From contig NZ_JANQCD010000011.1 of NCBI RefSeq assembly GCF_026672275.1, forward strand, positions 62,001 to 126,000: a DNA stretch of 64,000 nucleotides. The letters are read 5' to 3'. Source of the stretch: Marinifilum sp. D737. GTDB taxonomy: Bacteria; Bacteroidota; Bacteroidia; Bacteroidales; Marinifilaceae. Below the pieces are notes generated by a model. The model made no database searches, was not told the origin of the DNA, and saw only the letters and a program-made list of their open reading frames with translations. The position numbers were made by a program, and so were the translations under genes. How positions within the stretch are numbered: position 1 is the stretch's first letter; the number at the start of each line of letters is the position of its first letter. Of this stretch, positions 54,806 to 63,551 are shown one piece after another.

Positions 54806-55669
54806 ATGAAACGTCTAGTATTAGTATTGTTGATTTTACCATTCTTCGTGGCCTGTAACCAAAAAGAATTAAAGCAGTTAAGAGAGCAGAATCAGCAACT
54901 AACAGCAATGGCAAAACAAAAAGATTCTACAATTAATGATTTTATTGAGTCTTTAAATACCATTGAAGAGAATCTTGAAATAATTAAAGAAAAAGAAACG
55001 ATTATATCAGTAAACTCTGAAAATCCTAATAAATCTCAGAAGCAAAAGATTGCTAGTGATCTTACTTCAATCAATAACTTATTAGAGCAAAACAGAGAAA
55101 AAATTGCTGATTTAGAGAAGAAATTAAATAACAGCTGGTATCAAAACTCGAAGCTTCGTAAACTTACCGATCGTTTAAAAACAAAATTGGAAGCAAAAGA
55201 AACTGAAATTATCGCTTTAAACGATAAGGTTGCTAAACTAAACATCGAGGTTGAAAACTTAAATGGAAAAGTAACTGAATTAAACGGTACTGTTTTAGCA
55301 CTTAATACCGAGAACGAAACCAAGACTCAAGAGATTGCAGAAAAAACTGCTGCTTTGAATACAGGTTATTACGTTTATGGTACTAGTAAAGAATTAAAAG
55401 AAAAGCAAGTAATTACTAAGGATGGTGGGTTTATCGGAATTGGTAAAACTGCAATTCTTAACAAAGATTTTAAAGAAAGTGAATTTAAAAAAATTGATAT
55501 CACGCAAACTACTACAATTCCTGTAAAAGGAAAGAAGATTAGTTTGGTAACAAGTCATCCTACAGGTTCTTATAAGGTTGAGGGAACTGATACGGTTGAA
55601 GGAATTACCATACTTGATCCAGCTGAATTCTGGAAATCTTCAAAGTATTTAGTTATTGCGGTACGATAA
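54806..55669 (+). CDS. Coiled-coil lipoprotein of unknown function
   Basis: 287 residues. The lipobox is FFVACNQ (Cys17). A long coiled coil spans about 18-185 (ELKQLREQNQQLTAMAKQKD, LTSINNLLEQNREKIADLEKK, KVAKLNIEVENLNGKVTELN), followed by a compact beta-rich C-terminal domain of ~100 residues (TGYYVYGTSKELKEKQVITK, GGFIGIGKTAILNKDF, KKISLVTSHPTGSYKVEG, DPAEFWKSSKYLVIAV). The C-terminal arrangement is familiar from other Bacteroidota lipoproteins but I know no function. It is monocistronic. Confidence 0.85.
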   Translation: MKRLVLVLLILPFFVACNQKELKQLREQNQQLTAMAKQKDSTINDFIESLNTIEENLEIIKEKETIISVNSENPNKSQKQKIASDLTSINNLLEQNREKIADLEKKLNNSWYQNSKLRKLTDRLKTKLEAKETEIIALNDKVAKLNIEVENLNGKVTELNGTVLALNTENETKTQEIAEKTAALNTGYYVYGTSKELKEKQVITKDGGFIGIGKTAILNKDFKESEFKKIDITQTTTIPVKGKKISLVTSHPTGSYKVEGTDTVEGITILDPAEFWKSSKYLVIAVR

Positions 55670-55700
55670 TCAATTCATGGTTGAGTTTTAAGGTTGTCCA

Positions 55701-55736
55701 AGAAAGGCTGTCCAGTAGGGCGGCCTTTCTTATTAT
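55701..55736 (+). terminator. Terminator after coiled-coil lipoprotein gene
   Basis: Stem AGAAAGGC/GCCTTTCT (55701-55708 with 55723-55730) with a partly paired 14-nt interior, then TATTATT. It is weaker than the others. Confidence 0.65.
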
Positions 55737-55947
55737 TACTCAATTGTGCTTTAAAGAAATACTTTAACGAAATTTAAAACTACATCGGATAATACCAATT
55801 GAAAATTAATAAGGCTTTGGGAGTATACGAAACAAAGTTTCAATTTAAATTCTAATCGGTATTTTAATGAATTGACAAGATCATTTTGAATGTTCCTGAG
55901 TTTTTGTATTTTAGTATTTAGATTTTTTCTAAATAAAAATAACAAAT

Positions 55948-56334
55948 ATGAAAGAAGCATATCAAATTAATAAAGTATACTCGTTGATACTGATTTTGGC
56001 GGGAGCATTTGGTTTTATTGCCAGGTACTACGAAATAGGAGATTGGCAATTCACAGCACTTATTCCACTATTTTTTGGTGTAATCTTATTTTTTTGTACC
56101 CCGGGAATCAGAAAAGAAAATGCAGTCATAGGTCATGTTGCAGCTCTGCTAACAAGTTTATTGGTAATTACAGCAATTGTAATGCTCTCGAAAGGAATTT
56201 TTGGAGATGCAGTTTGGGGACGTAAACAATGGATATTCCTCATAGTTATTCTTGGTGGAATATGGAGTTTACGAAGTCAGATTAATTATTTTAGAGCTCA
56301 GCGCAGAAGAAAAGCAGCACAAGCCAAGTCATAA
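55948..56334 (+). CDS. Small four-helix membrane protein
   Basis: 128 residues, unrecognised. Four hydrophobic stretches are visible: about 10-26 (VYSLILILAGAFGFIARY), 34-50 (FTALIPLFFGVILFFC), 61-83 (HVAALLTSLLVITAIVMLS) and 95-107 (WIFLIVILGGIWSL). The C-terminal tail is basic (RAQRRRKAAQAKS), suggesting a cytoplasmic end. It is preceded by about 280 bp without a gene. Its stop abuts a bidirectional terminator shared with the signal peptidase II gene. Confidence 0.75.
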   Translation: MKEAYQINKVYSLILILAGAFGFIARYYEIGDWQFTALIPLFFGVILFFCTPGIRKENAVIGHVAALLTSLLVITAIVMLSKGIFGDAVWGRKQWIFLIVILGGIWSLRSQINYFRAQRRRKAAQAKS

Positions 56335-56360
56335 AAAAAGCCCTATTAAGGGCTTTTTTA
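56335..56360 (+). terminator. Bidirectional terminator before lspA
   Basis: Stem AAAAAGCCCT/AGGGCTTTTT (56335-56344 with 56349-56358) with a 4-nt loop ATTA and T run. It lies between convergent genes. Confidence 0.9.
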
Positions 56361-56377
56361 TTTATAGTATCTTTTCG

Positions 56378-56992
56378 TTAGTTATTTTCTTCTTTTACGA
56401 AATAGTTTCTTTGAAACAACAAGATGAATGCAACACCAATGGTGATGTAAGAATCGGCTATATTAAATACTGGTCTGAAGAAAACAAAGTGCTCACCTTT
56501 CCAAACTGGAAACCAATCAGGAAAATTTCCTTCTACTAATGGGAAATATAGCATATCAACAACTTTTCCATGTAAGAAACTCGAGTATCCACCTCCTTCA
56601 GGTAAAAATTGAGCAACCTGGTAATAGCTATCATTAAATATCATGCCATAGAAAGCACTATCGATAATATTCCCCATAGCACCTGCAAAAATCAACGAAA
56701 TAGCAATAATCAATCCCAGAGGAGCTTTTTTCTTACAGATATCAAGCAAGTACCAACCAATTCCGCAAACAGCTATAATGCGAAACAAACTTAATAGCAT
56801 TTTTCCCCATTCACCTTCTAATTCCATTCCAAAAGCCATTCCATTGTTCTCAATAAAATAGATTTGAAACCAATCACCAAAAATGTGATAAGATTCTCCC
56901 AACATCATATTGGTTTTGATCCAAATTTTTAGTGCCTGATCCAAGATCAGAAGTACAACAATAAATGCTACCGATTTTTTAAATAGCGACAT
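56378..56992 (-). CDS. lspA: Lipoprotein signal peptidase (signal peptidase II)
   Basis: 204 residues. An inner-membrane aspartyl protease that cleaves signal peptides of lipidated prolipoproteins, of which this window has several. Membrane segments are visible; the catalytic Asp pair lies in AGAMGNIIDSAFYG and FNIADSYITIGVAFI. It also has NNGMAFGMELEGEWGK. It is about 40 residues longer than the E. coli enzyme owing to an inserted loop (YQVAQFLPEGGGYSSFLHGK), common in Bacteroidota. It is separated from the upstream DksA-like gene by a terminator. Confidence 0.95.
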   Translation of the reverse strand: MSLFKKSVAFIVVLLILDQALKIWIKTNMMLGESYHIFGDWFQIYFIENNGMAFGMELEGEWGKMLLSLFRIIAVCGIGWYLLDICKKKAPLGLIIAISLIFAGAMGNIIDSAFYGMIFNDSYYQVAQFLPEGGGYSSFLHGKVVDMLYFPLVEGNFPDWFPVWKGEHFVFFRPVFNIADSYITIGVAFILLFQRNYFVKEENN

Positions 56993-57056
56993 ATCTTCAA
57001 ATGTTTTATTCGTGTTTTTATGGCTTTAAAGAAATGAAAACCTTTACTTCTAAACA

Positions 57057-57092
57057 AAAATGATTGGAAGAATATACTCTTCCAATCATTTT
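57057..57092 (-). terminator. Terminator between DksA-like gene and lspA
   Basis: A 15-bp perfect inverted repeat (57057-57071 with 57078-57092; core TGATTGGAAGA), 6-nt loop, with T-rich sequence after either arm. Confidence 0.8.
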
Positions 57093-57111
57093 CTATTTTT
57101 TGTCGAATAAT

Positions 57112-57489
57112 TTATTGGTTCTTTTTAGCTTCGATACTTAAAGTAGCATGTGGTACCGCACGCAATCTTTCTGGAGAGATTAATTTTCCAGTCTCACGAC
57201 AAATACCATATGTCTTATTCTCGATTCGAATTAAAGCGGCTTCCAGATGAGAAATAAACTTAGCCTGACGCTGTGCCAAACGGCCAGCTTCCTCTTTTGA
57301 AAGAACAGATGCACCTTCTTCCAACACTTTAAAAGTTGGAGATGTATCTTCAATATCATTACCTGAGCTGTTAGAAATAACAGCCTTTAATGTATCGTAA
57401 TCCTTCTTGGCTTTCGCAAGTTTAGAGTTAATTAATTCTTTGAATCCTTGTAACTCCTCGTCTGTATATCGCTTCTTTTCAGTCATCAT
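57112..57489 (-). CDS. DksA/TraR-like transcription factor without zinc-finger cysteines
   Basis: 125 residues. A coiled-coil region (about 10-85, FKELINSKLAKAKKDYDTLK, SKEEAGRLAQRQAKFISHLE) is followed by the DksA/TraR C-terminal domain (ALIRIENKTYGICRETGKLI, PERLRAVPHATLSIEAKKNQ). The usual CxxC...CxxC finger has one Cys left, so zinc cannot bind in the normal way; the same pattern occurs in other Bacteroidota homologues from memory. It presumably acts in the RNA polymerase secondary channel. Start could be the second Met (57486). It is 42 bp downstream of ileS on the same strand. Confidence 0.88.
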   Translation of the reverse strand: MMTEKKRYTDEELQGFKELINSKLAKAKKDYDTLKAVISNSSGNDIEDTSPTFKVLEEGASVLSKEEAGRLAQRQAKFISHLEAALIRIENKTYGICRETGKLISPERLRAVPHATLSIEAKKNQ

Positions 57490-57531
57490 CTCTATAGTTT
57501 TATTCGTTTTCTAAAGATAACAAAAAATCGA

Positions 57532-60500
57532 TTATTCACTAACTTTTTCAATCTTAATGAAGCTTTCTACACCTTGTTCAATCTCTACTGCTTTAGCTTC
57601 GCTTTCTGCTAATTTTTCTACCAACTCAACACTTACTGCCAAAGTTTGACTTCCAATGTATTCTTTATGAGCAAGTACCGCATCGTTGATAGAATCATGC
57701 ATCATAATTTCAAGTTTGATTTTATCAGTAACATCAAAATCGCTATCCTTTCTTAAATTTTGAATTCTGTTGATAAATTCACGTGCTATACCTTCTTGTC
57801 TCAACTCATCGGTAATGTTTACGTCCATCGCCACAGTAAGTTTCCCTTCATTGGCAACTAACCATCCTGGAATATCTTCTGAGATGATTTCAACATCCTC
57901 TAAAGTAAGATCTACATTCTCGTCATTTACAGTGATTGCGAAGTTTCCAGCCTTTTCAAATGTCACGATATCTTCCTGAGTCATTTGACCAATAGCTGCC
58001 GCAATTTGTTTCATGATTTTACCATGCTTAGGACCTAATGTCTTAAAGTTTGGCTTTATTTTCTTCACCAATACACCAGAAGTATCAGTAATGAATTCCA
58101 TTTCCTTCACATTAATTTCTGAAAGAATAATATTCTTCACAGCTTCCAACTGTGGAACCATGCTTTCATCCAAAATAGGAATCATGATCTTCTGTAGTGG
58201 CTGACGAACACGGATTTTTACCTTACGACGCAATCCTAGTGACATAGAAGAAATTTTCTGTGCCATGTCCATTCTTTCCTCTAGTGCTTTGTCAATTTCT
58301 TCTTCATTGTATTTAGGGAAATCAACCAAGTGAACTGATTCTTCAGTGAAACGTCCGGTTACAGAATTCAAATCCTTGAACAATTGATCCATATAGAATG
58401 GTGCAATTGGAGATGCAAGAACTGAAATGGTTTCCAAACACTTGTAAAGAGTCTGGTAAGCCGAAATCTTATCAGCATCATACTCACCACCCCAATATCT
58501 CTTACGACACAAACGAACGTACCAGTTAGAAAGATTTTCATTTACAAAATTCTGAATTGCTCTACCTGCACGAGTTGGCTCGTAAGCTTCGTAACACTCT
58601 TCAACCTCTTTTATCAATGAGTTTAGAAGAGAAAGAATCCATCGGTCAATTTCAGGACGTTCTTCCATCTTGATATCAGCATCTGAATAATTAAATCCAT
58701 CGATGTTAGCGTAAAGCTGGAAGAATGAGTATGTATTATATAGCGTACCGAAGAACTTTCGACGAACTTCTTCAACACCACCTAAATCAAATTTCAAGTT
58801 ATCCCAAGGCTGAGCATTGGTAATCATGTACCAACGCAATGGGTCTGAACCGTACTTTTCAATAGTAGTAAATGGATCAACAGCATTTCCAAGACGTTTA
58901 GACATCTTGTTACCCTTTGCATCCAATACCAAACCATTGGAAATGATATTTTCGAAAGCAACACCATCGAAACACATTGTTGCAATTGCGTGAAGTGTAA
59001 AGAACCAACCACGAGTCTGGTCAACACCTTCGGCAATAAACTGTGCAGGGAATAACTTATCGAAATTCTCCTTGTTTTCGAATGGATAGTGCTGCTGTGC
59101 ATATGGCATAGCACCTGAATCGAACCAAACATCAATCAAGTCTAATTCACGAACCAATTTCTTACCTGAATCGGAAACCAAATAAACACCATCAACATAC
59201 GGACGGTGCAAGTCGAACTTCTCGTAATTCTCTTTTGAGTTATCGCCTTCAACGTAATCAGCAAGGATGTTTTCAGTCATGAAACCTGCTTCGATTGATT
59301 TTTCAATCTCAGCTTTTAACTCAGCAACCGAACCAATACATTTTATTTCTGTACGATCTTCGCTTACCCAAATTGGTAACGGAGTTCCCCAGTAACGTGA
59401 ACGAGAAAGGTTCCAGTCCTGCAGATTTTCCAACCATTTTCCGAAACGACCTTCACCTGTTGATTGAGGTTTCCAGTTAATGGTTTTATTTAGTTCGATC
59501 ATACGATCGCGAACTTTTGTAGTTTTAATAAACCAAGAATCCAATGGATAGTACAATACTGGCTTATCAGTTCTCCAACAGTGTGGGTAGTTGTGAACGT
59601 GCTTCTCCACTTTGAATGCAAGACTATCCTTCTTCAACGCAACAGCAATATCAACATCTAAAGTTGCATCCTTTTCGGTTAAAGTAGGATCGTAAGCATT
59701 CTTCACAAAACGACCTGCATACTCACCATAAGCTTCAACATTCACATAGTTCTTCACAAACTCAGGATCCAAATCTTCAATCAAGAAGAATTTTCCAGTA
59801 CGATCAACCATTGGCTGCATCTTACCTTCCTTATCGCGAAGAATTAATGGAGAAATGTCAGCTGCTTTTGCCACTCTATCATCATCCGCACCAAAAGTAG
59901 GAGCAATGTGTACAATACCAGTACCATCTTCGGTGGTTACGAAATCACCTAAGATTACACGGAAAGCGTCACCTTCTGGCTTCACCAATGGCATTAATTG
60001 TTCGTAACGGATTCCTTCCAAGTCGGTTCCTTTGTGCTCTGAAAGAGTTTTATAAGTCAAACGCTTGTCACCCGCTTTGTATTCTCCTAATTCTAGTCCT
60101 TCATATTTCTTATCGAAGAAATTGTAGAACAAGTCTTTTGCAAGAATCACCACACATGGTATTCCTGTATATGGATTAAAAGTGCGAACTCTTACATAGT
60201 CAACCTTAGGACCTACAGCCAAAGCAGTGTTTGAAGGAAGTGTCCATGGAGTAGTTGTCCATGCAATAAAGTATGCATCGCAATCAATACCTTCGTATAA
60301 AAATTCACTCTTCTCATCGCGAGCTACTTTAAACATACCCACTGCAGTGGTATCCTTAACATCGCGGTAGCAACCTGGTTGATTCAACTCGTGAGTTGAT
60401 AAACCAGTACCTGCAGCAGGCGAGAATGGCTGGATGGTATATCCTTTGTAAAGCAAATCCTTCTCGAACATTTGCTTTAACAACCACCAAAGCGTTTCGA

Positions 60501-60972
60501 TATAACGGTTATCGTAAGTGATATATGGATCTTCCATATTCACCCAGTAACCCATTTTAGAAGTCAAATCCTCCCACTCACGAGTGTACTTCATTACATT
60601 GGTTCTACAAGCTTCATTGTATTCATCAACCGAAATCTTGGTACCAATATCTTCTTTTGTAATTCCCAGTTCTTTTTCTACACCAAGTTCAACAGGCAGA
60701 CCGTGTGTGTCCCAACCTGCTTTACGATTCACCTGAAAGCCCTTAAGAGTTTTGTAACGACATACAATATCCTTAAGTGCACGAGCCATTACGTGGTGAA
60801 TACCTGGCATTCCGTTTGCCGAAGGAGGCCCTTCGTAGAAAACAAACGATGGATGACCTTCACGGGTCTCCAAACTCTTCTCAAAAGTCTTGTTTTCATT
60901 CCAATCCTTTAAGATATCCTTATTAATCTGCGATAGATTAAAATTCTTGTATTCTGGAAATTTCGTGCTCAT
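57532..60972 (-). CDS. ileS: Isoleucyl-tRNA synthetase (long, IleS2-like form)
   Basis: 1146 residues. HIGH region GPPSANGMPGIHHVMARALK near residue 50, editing (CP1) domain with FIAWTTTPWTLPSNTALAVG, WFIKTTKVRDRM, then LSRSRYWGTPLPIW, DVWFDSGAMPYAQ, AEGVDQTRGWFFTLHAIA and the KMSKS loop KGNKMSKRLGNAVDP. The C-terminus has anticodon-binding helices (PLQKIMIPI) and a long tail instead of a zinc finger. Length and HIHH-type motif resemble the eukaryote-like IleS2 branch, in which natural mupirocin resistance is known; resistance here is inference. The DksA-like gene follows. Confidence 0.96.
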   Translation of the reverse strand: MSTKFPEYKNFNLSQINKDILKDWNENKTFEKSLETREGHPSFVFYEGPPSANGMPGIHHVMARALKDIVCRYKTLKGFQVNRKAGWDTHGLPVELGVEKELGITKEDIGTKISVDEYNEACRTNVMKYTREWEDLTSKMGYWVNMEDPYITYDNRYIETLWWLLKQMFEKDLLYKGYTIQPFSPAAGTGLSTHELNQPGCYRDVKDTTAVGMFKVARDEKSEFLYEGIDCDAYFIAWTTTPWTLPSNTALAVGPKVDYVRVRTFNPYTGIPCVVILAKDLFYNFFDKKYEGLELGEYKAGDKRLTYKTLSEHKGTDLEGIRYEQLMPLVKPEGDAFRVILGDFVTTEDGTGIVHIAPTFGADDDRVAKAADISPLILRDKEGKMQPMVDRTGKFFLIEDLDPEFVKNYVNVEAYGEYAGRFVKNAYDPTLTEKDATLDVDIAVALKKDSLAFKVEKHVHNYPHCWRTDKPVLYYPLDSWFIKTTKVRDRMIELNKTINWKPQSTGEGRFGKWLENLQDWNLSRSRYWGTPLPIWVSEDRTEIKCIGSVAELKAEIEKSIEAGFMTENILADYVEGDNSKENYEKFDLHRPYVDGVYLVSDSGKKLVRELDLIDVWFDSGAMPYAQQHYPFENKENFDKLFPAQFIAEGVDQTRGWFFTLHAIATMCFDGVAFENIISNGLVLDAKGNKMSKRLGNAVDPFTTIEKYGSDPLRWYMITNAQPWDNLKFDLGGVEEVRRKFFGTLYNTYSFFQLYANIDGFNYSDADIKMEERPEIDRWILSLLNSLIKEVEECYEAYEPTRAGRAIQNFVNENLSNWYVRLCRKRYWGGEYDADKISAYQTLYKCLETISVLASPIAPFYMDQLFKDLNSVTGRFTEESVHLVDFPKYNEEEIDKALEERMDMAQKISSMSLGLRRKVKIRVRQPLQKIMIPILDESMVPQLEAVKNIILSEINVKEMEFITDTSGVLVKKIKPNFKTLGPKHGKIMKQIAAAIGQMTQEDIVTFEKAGNFAITVNDENVDLTLEDVEIISEDIPGWLVANEGKLTVAMDVNITDELRQEGIAREFINRIQNLRKDSDFDVTDKIKLEIMMHDSINDAVLAHKEYIGSQTLAVSVELVEKLAESEAKAVEIEQGVESFIKIEKVSE

Positions 60973-61176
60973 TTATATTAATTTAATCTAGTATTTTCTA
61001 AAAAGTTTACAAATATAGAAAAAATACAAAAGCGAATGTTCATATTGTCACTATAATCAAAGAGCTAACAGTTTTTTAATCAGCATTTCCATGAATGAAA
61101 AATGTCAAAACGATCATCTTGCTTATAATTCGAAATTAATAGATATATTTAGCTTTAAATTTTAAATCAAAATACC

Positions 61177-61587
61177 ATGACTACTATAAAATCCAAATAT
61201 TTGGGTGATTTAAGAACTGAATGTGTTCACTTACAATCAGGAAATAAAATTTTTACCGATGCACCAACTGATAATCAAGGTAAAGGAGAAGCTTTTTCGC
61301 CTACCGATTTATTGGCAACTTCCTTAGGATCATGCATCATGACCATTATGGGCATTGTGGCTCGCGATAATGATATCGATATTGTAGGTACAGAATTGGA
61401 CATTACCAAAATCATGGCAAGTGATCCAAGAAGAGTAGCTGAAGTGATTGTAGAATTCAATTTCCCAGATAAAGAATATACCGATGAAGAGAAAAAAATT
61501 ATTGAATCGGTAGCCGGCACTAGTCCTGTACCTTTAAGTGTGCATGACAATATGAAACAGACAATTAAAATGAATTGGCCACGATAG
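61177..61587 (+). CDS. OsmC/Ohr family protein
   Basis: 136 residues of the OsmC-like fold. The first redox Cys is present in LATSLGSCIMTIMGIVARDN. The position of the second (usually CPVxxSL) reads TSPVPLSVHDN, so Ser replaces Cys, and peroxide reduction by the standard two-Cys cycle is doubtful. Other features: GEAFSPTDLLATSLGSC and VIVEFNFPDKEYTDEEKKII. OsmC proteins reduce organic peroxides or sense redox. It is followed 100 bp later by an SDR gene, with an octamer repeat between them. Confidence 0.88.
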   Translation: MTTIKSKYLGDLRTECVHLQSGNKIFTDAPTDNQGKGEAFSPTDLLATSLGSCIMTIMGIVARDNDIDIVGTELDITKIMASDPRRVAEVIVEFNFPDKEYTDEEKKIIESVAGTSPVPLSVHDNMKQTIKMNWPR

Positions 61588-61633
61588 TAAATAAAGAGTG
61601 GGTGAATGAGTAAATGAGGAGAAACAAAACTTT

Positions 61634-61665
61634 CATTCACTCATTCACTCATTCACTCATTCACT
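61634..61665. repeat. Octamer repeat CATTCACT x4
   Basis: Four perfect copies (61634-61665), with a further CATTCACT at 61674-61681 ending 5 bp before an ATG. A complementary-like stretch GAGTGGGTGAATGAGTAAATGAG lies upstream (61596-61618), allowing a hairpin. Slippage of such units could change the 5' leader length. Confidence 0.85.
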
Positions 61666-61686
61666 CATAAACACATTCACTAAAAC

Positions 61687-62706
61687 ATGATTTTAGTTAC
61701 TGGAGGGACCGGTCTTGTTGGTTCACATTTACTTTTTGATTTACTAAAAAATGGCAGTAAAGTTCGAGCTTTAAAAAGATCGAGCAGTAATATCGATTTG
61801 GTTCGTAAAACCTTTTCGTTTTACTCAAAAGATGCTAATCAACTTTTCGAATCGATTGAATGGTTTGATGGAGATATGTTGGATCCCGATTCTTTGGAAG
61901 AGGCTTTGGAAGGTGTGAAAAATGTATACCACTGTGCAGCTTTGGTTTCCTTCAAGAAAGAAGACAAAAAGAGCCTTCTCGATATTAATGTAGAAGGAAC
62001 CCGCAACCTGGTAAATGCTTGTATCGACAACAATATCCGTAAATTTTGTATGGTAAGCTCCATTGCTGCATTGGGGACTCCCGAGGAAGGCGAAGACACT
62101 GTAAACGAAACTACTCCATGGAGTCCTGAGGACAAACGTTCGGGTTATTCTTTAAGCAAATTCCAGTCGGAATTGGAAGTTTGGCGTGGAATTGAGGAAG
62201 GCTTGAATGCCGTAATTGTAAATCCATCCATTATTTTAGGTCCTGGACAATGGGACAAAGGCAGTTCGCTATTGTTTAGTACGGTTGCCAATGGCTTGAA
62301 GTATTTTACCAGGGGAATTACCGGCTATGTTGACGTTAGAGATGTGAGTAAAGCCATGCTTCAGTTGATGGAAAGTGATATTGTGAACGAACGCTTTGTT
62401 TTAAACGGCGACGACTGCACTTACGAATTCATATTTAAGGCCATCGCAAAACATATTGGAATAGAAGGACCTACAAAATATGCTTCGCCAAAAATGACTG
62501 AAATTGGATGGCGTTTGGCTTCTCTGCAAAAGATATTTTTGTTTAAACAGCCAAGTTTCACGAAAGAAACTGCTCGAGCTTCGCACAACATCAGGAAGTA
62601 TTCGAACCAAAAAATTAAAGATGCTTTAAACTTTGAGTTTATTGATATTGAAAAAAGTATAAAGGATACTGTTCAGCACTTTCCTCTACAAGCTAAAGTA
62701 AAATAG
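61687..62706 (+). CDS. NAD-dependent epimerase/dehydratase (extended SDR)
   Basis: 339 residues. N-terminal Rossmann GGTGLVGSHLLFDLLKNG; HCAALVSFKKEDK; active-site Ser/Tyr/Lys as VSSIAALG...SGYSLSKFQSELEVWR; NPSIILGPGQWDKGSS; YVDVRDVSKAMLQLME; NGDDCTYEFIFKAIA. It resembles the dihydroflavonol-4-reductase/3-beta-hydroxysteroid-like SDRs, with unknown substrate. It starts 6 bp after the octamer repeat. The stop at 62704-62706 overlaps a possible small ORF. Confidence 0.88.
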   Translation: MILVTGGTGLVGSHLLFDLLKNGSKVRALKRSSSNIDLVRKTFSFYSKDANQLFESIEWFDGDMLDPDSLEEALEGVKNVYHCAALVSFKKEDKKSLLDINVEGTRNLVNACIDNNIRKFCMVSSIAALGTPEEGEDTVNETTPWSPEDKRSGYSLSKFQSELEVWRGIEEGLNAVIVNPSIILGPGQWDKGSSLLFSTVANGLKYFTRGITGYVDVRDVSKAMLQLMESDIVNERFVLNGDDCTYEFIFKAIAKHIGIEGPTKYASPKMTEIGWRLASLQKIFLFKQPSFTKETARASHNIRKYSNQKIKDALNFEFIDIEKSIKDTVQHFPLQAKVK

Positions 62707-62915
62707 TAGAAACGAACAGAAAATTAAAAATATTCATCTCGATCCTAATTGGAATCATCATTACCAATTTAATTCAGTTTCCTTTACCAAAATATCTTAT
62801 TGAATCGAAAGTAATGATTAAAGCTTTAATAATAAGTCTTGTTTGGTTCCTGCTTTTTGTAGGAATATTTCATACTACTTATCATTTGATTGAGAAAGTT
62901 AAAGTGAAAAAATAA
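62703..62915 (+). CDS. Small two-helix membrane ORF with no standard start
   Basis: An open frame of about 69 codons follows the SDR stop without a gap and ends with TAA just before a terminator. It translates to two clear hydrophobic segments (KIFISILIGIIITNLIQF; MIKALIISLVWFLLFVGIF) and a basic tail (EKVKVKK), as real small membrane proteins do. No ATG, GTG or TTG opens it: the first Met codon lies mid-ORF (62814-62816). The only upstream candidate is ATA (62703-62705) overlapping the SDR stop. It may use a non-canonical start or have lost its start. Confidence 0.45.
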   Translation: MVETNRKLKIFISILIGIIITNLIQFPLPKYLIESKVMIKALIISLVWFLLFVGIFHTTYHLIEKVKVKK

Positions 62916-62949
62916 AAAAAGTCCATTCTATTGGAGAATGGACTTTTTT
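62914..62949 (+). terminator. Bidirectional terminator
   Basis: A-run, stem GTCCATTCT/AGAATGGAC (62921-62929 with 62935-62943), 5-nt loop, then a T run. It overlaps the stop of the small membrane ORF. Confidence 0.92.
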
Positions 62950-62964
62950 ATGAAATAAAATCAT

Positions 62965-63540
62965 CTAGATTTTATACAGTTCTATCAATTCATTTAATGT
63001 ATTGATTTCTTTTTTGATTTTCTTCCTGATGAAAAAAATTAACACGACAATGATCACCACAAACTCAACGAGGAAAAAATTAAACCAGAAGGTAGACAAA
63101 TACTTGTAAAACTCTATAAATAGTAATCCTACACCAATTACATAAAGCGAAAAGGTCAGATAAGTTGGGTATTTATGAATCTTCTTGCGCCATTGATAAA
63201 AAGCTTTCAAATCGGAAATGAATTGATCAGATTGAAGAAGTACATTTAAGCTCTTTTTTCTTCGGTAGCTATACATTTCAATCGTAATTCGAATGGCCAA
63301 AGCCATAATCATGGTAAAAATTCCAATTTCGAATAACGTACTTGTTGTAGTGAAGTAAAATTGATTAACTCCTACAATTGCCAACAATGTGATTGAGAGA
63401 ATGATAATATTTTTAATGTGGCTATTGTTGACCAATAGATCTGCCTTTTTGATCCTTCTTTTAAGTTCCTTTGGCACTTCTGTTGGCTCCAAAAGCTTCT
63501 CTTTATCGTATATTGATTTTATATCTTTGAAATTATTCAT
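62965..63540 (-). CDS. Membrane protein partner of an ECF sigma factor
   Basis: 191 residues, not a named family. A cytoplasmic N-terminal segment of about 45 residues (MNNFKDIKSIYDKEKLLEPT, VPKELKRRIKKADLLV) precedes four membrane helices (about 43-60, 70-90, 120-140, 147-168). It lies 11 bp downstream of the sigma factor gene on the same strand and is surely co-transcribed. The position suggests an anti-sigma factor, but there is no zinc-finger or other known anti-sigma domain, so this is inference. Confidence 0.65.
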   Translation of the reverse strand: MNNFKDIKSIYDKEKLLEPTEVPKELKRRIKKADLLVNNSHIKNIIILSITLLAIVGVNQFYFTTTSTLFEIGIFTMIMALAIRITIEMYSYRRKKSLNVLLQSDQFISDLKAFYQWRKKIHKYPTYLTFSLYVIGVGLLFIEFYKYLSTFWFNFFLVEFVVIIVVLIFFIRKKIKKEINTLNELIELYKI

Positions 63541-63551
63541 TGTTCAAGGCT

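Noticed and set aside
55751-55960. 69-codon minus ORF between the coiled-coil lipoprotein and the four-helix protein
   Set aside because: It overlaps the start of the next gene and has no family features; it is probably random in AT-rich DNA.
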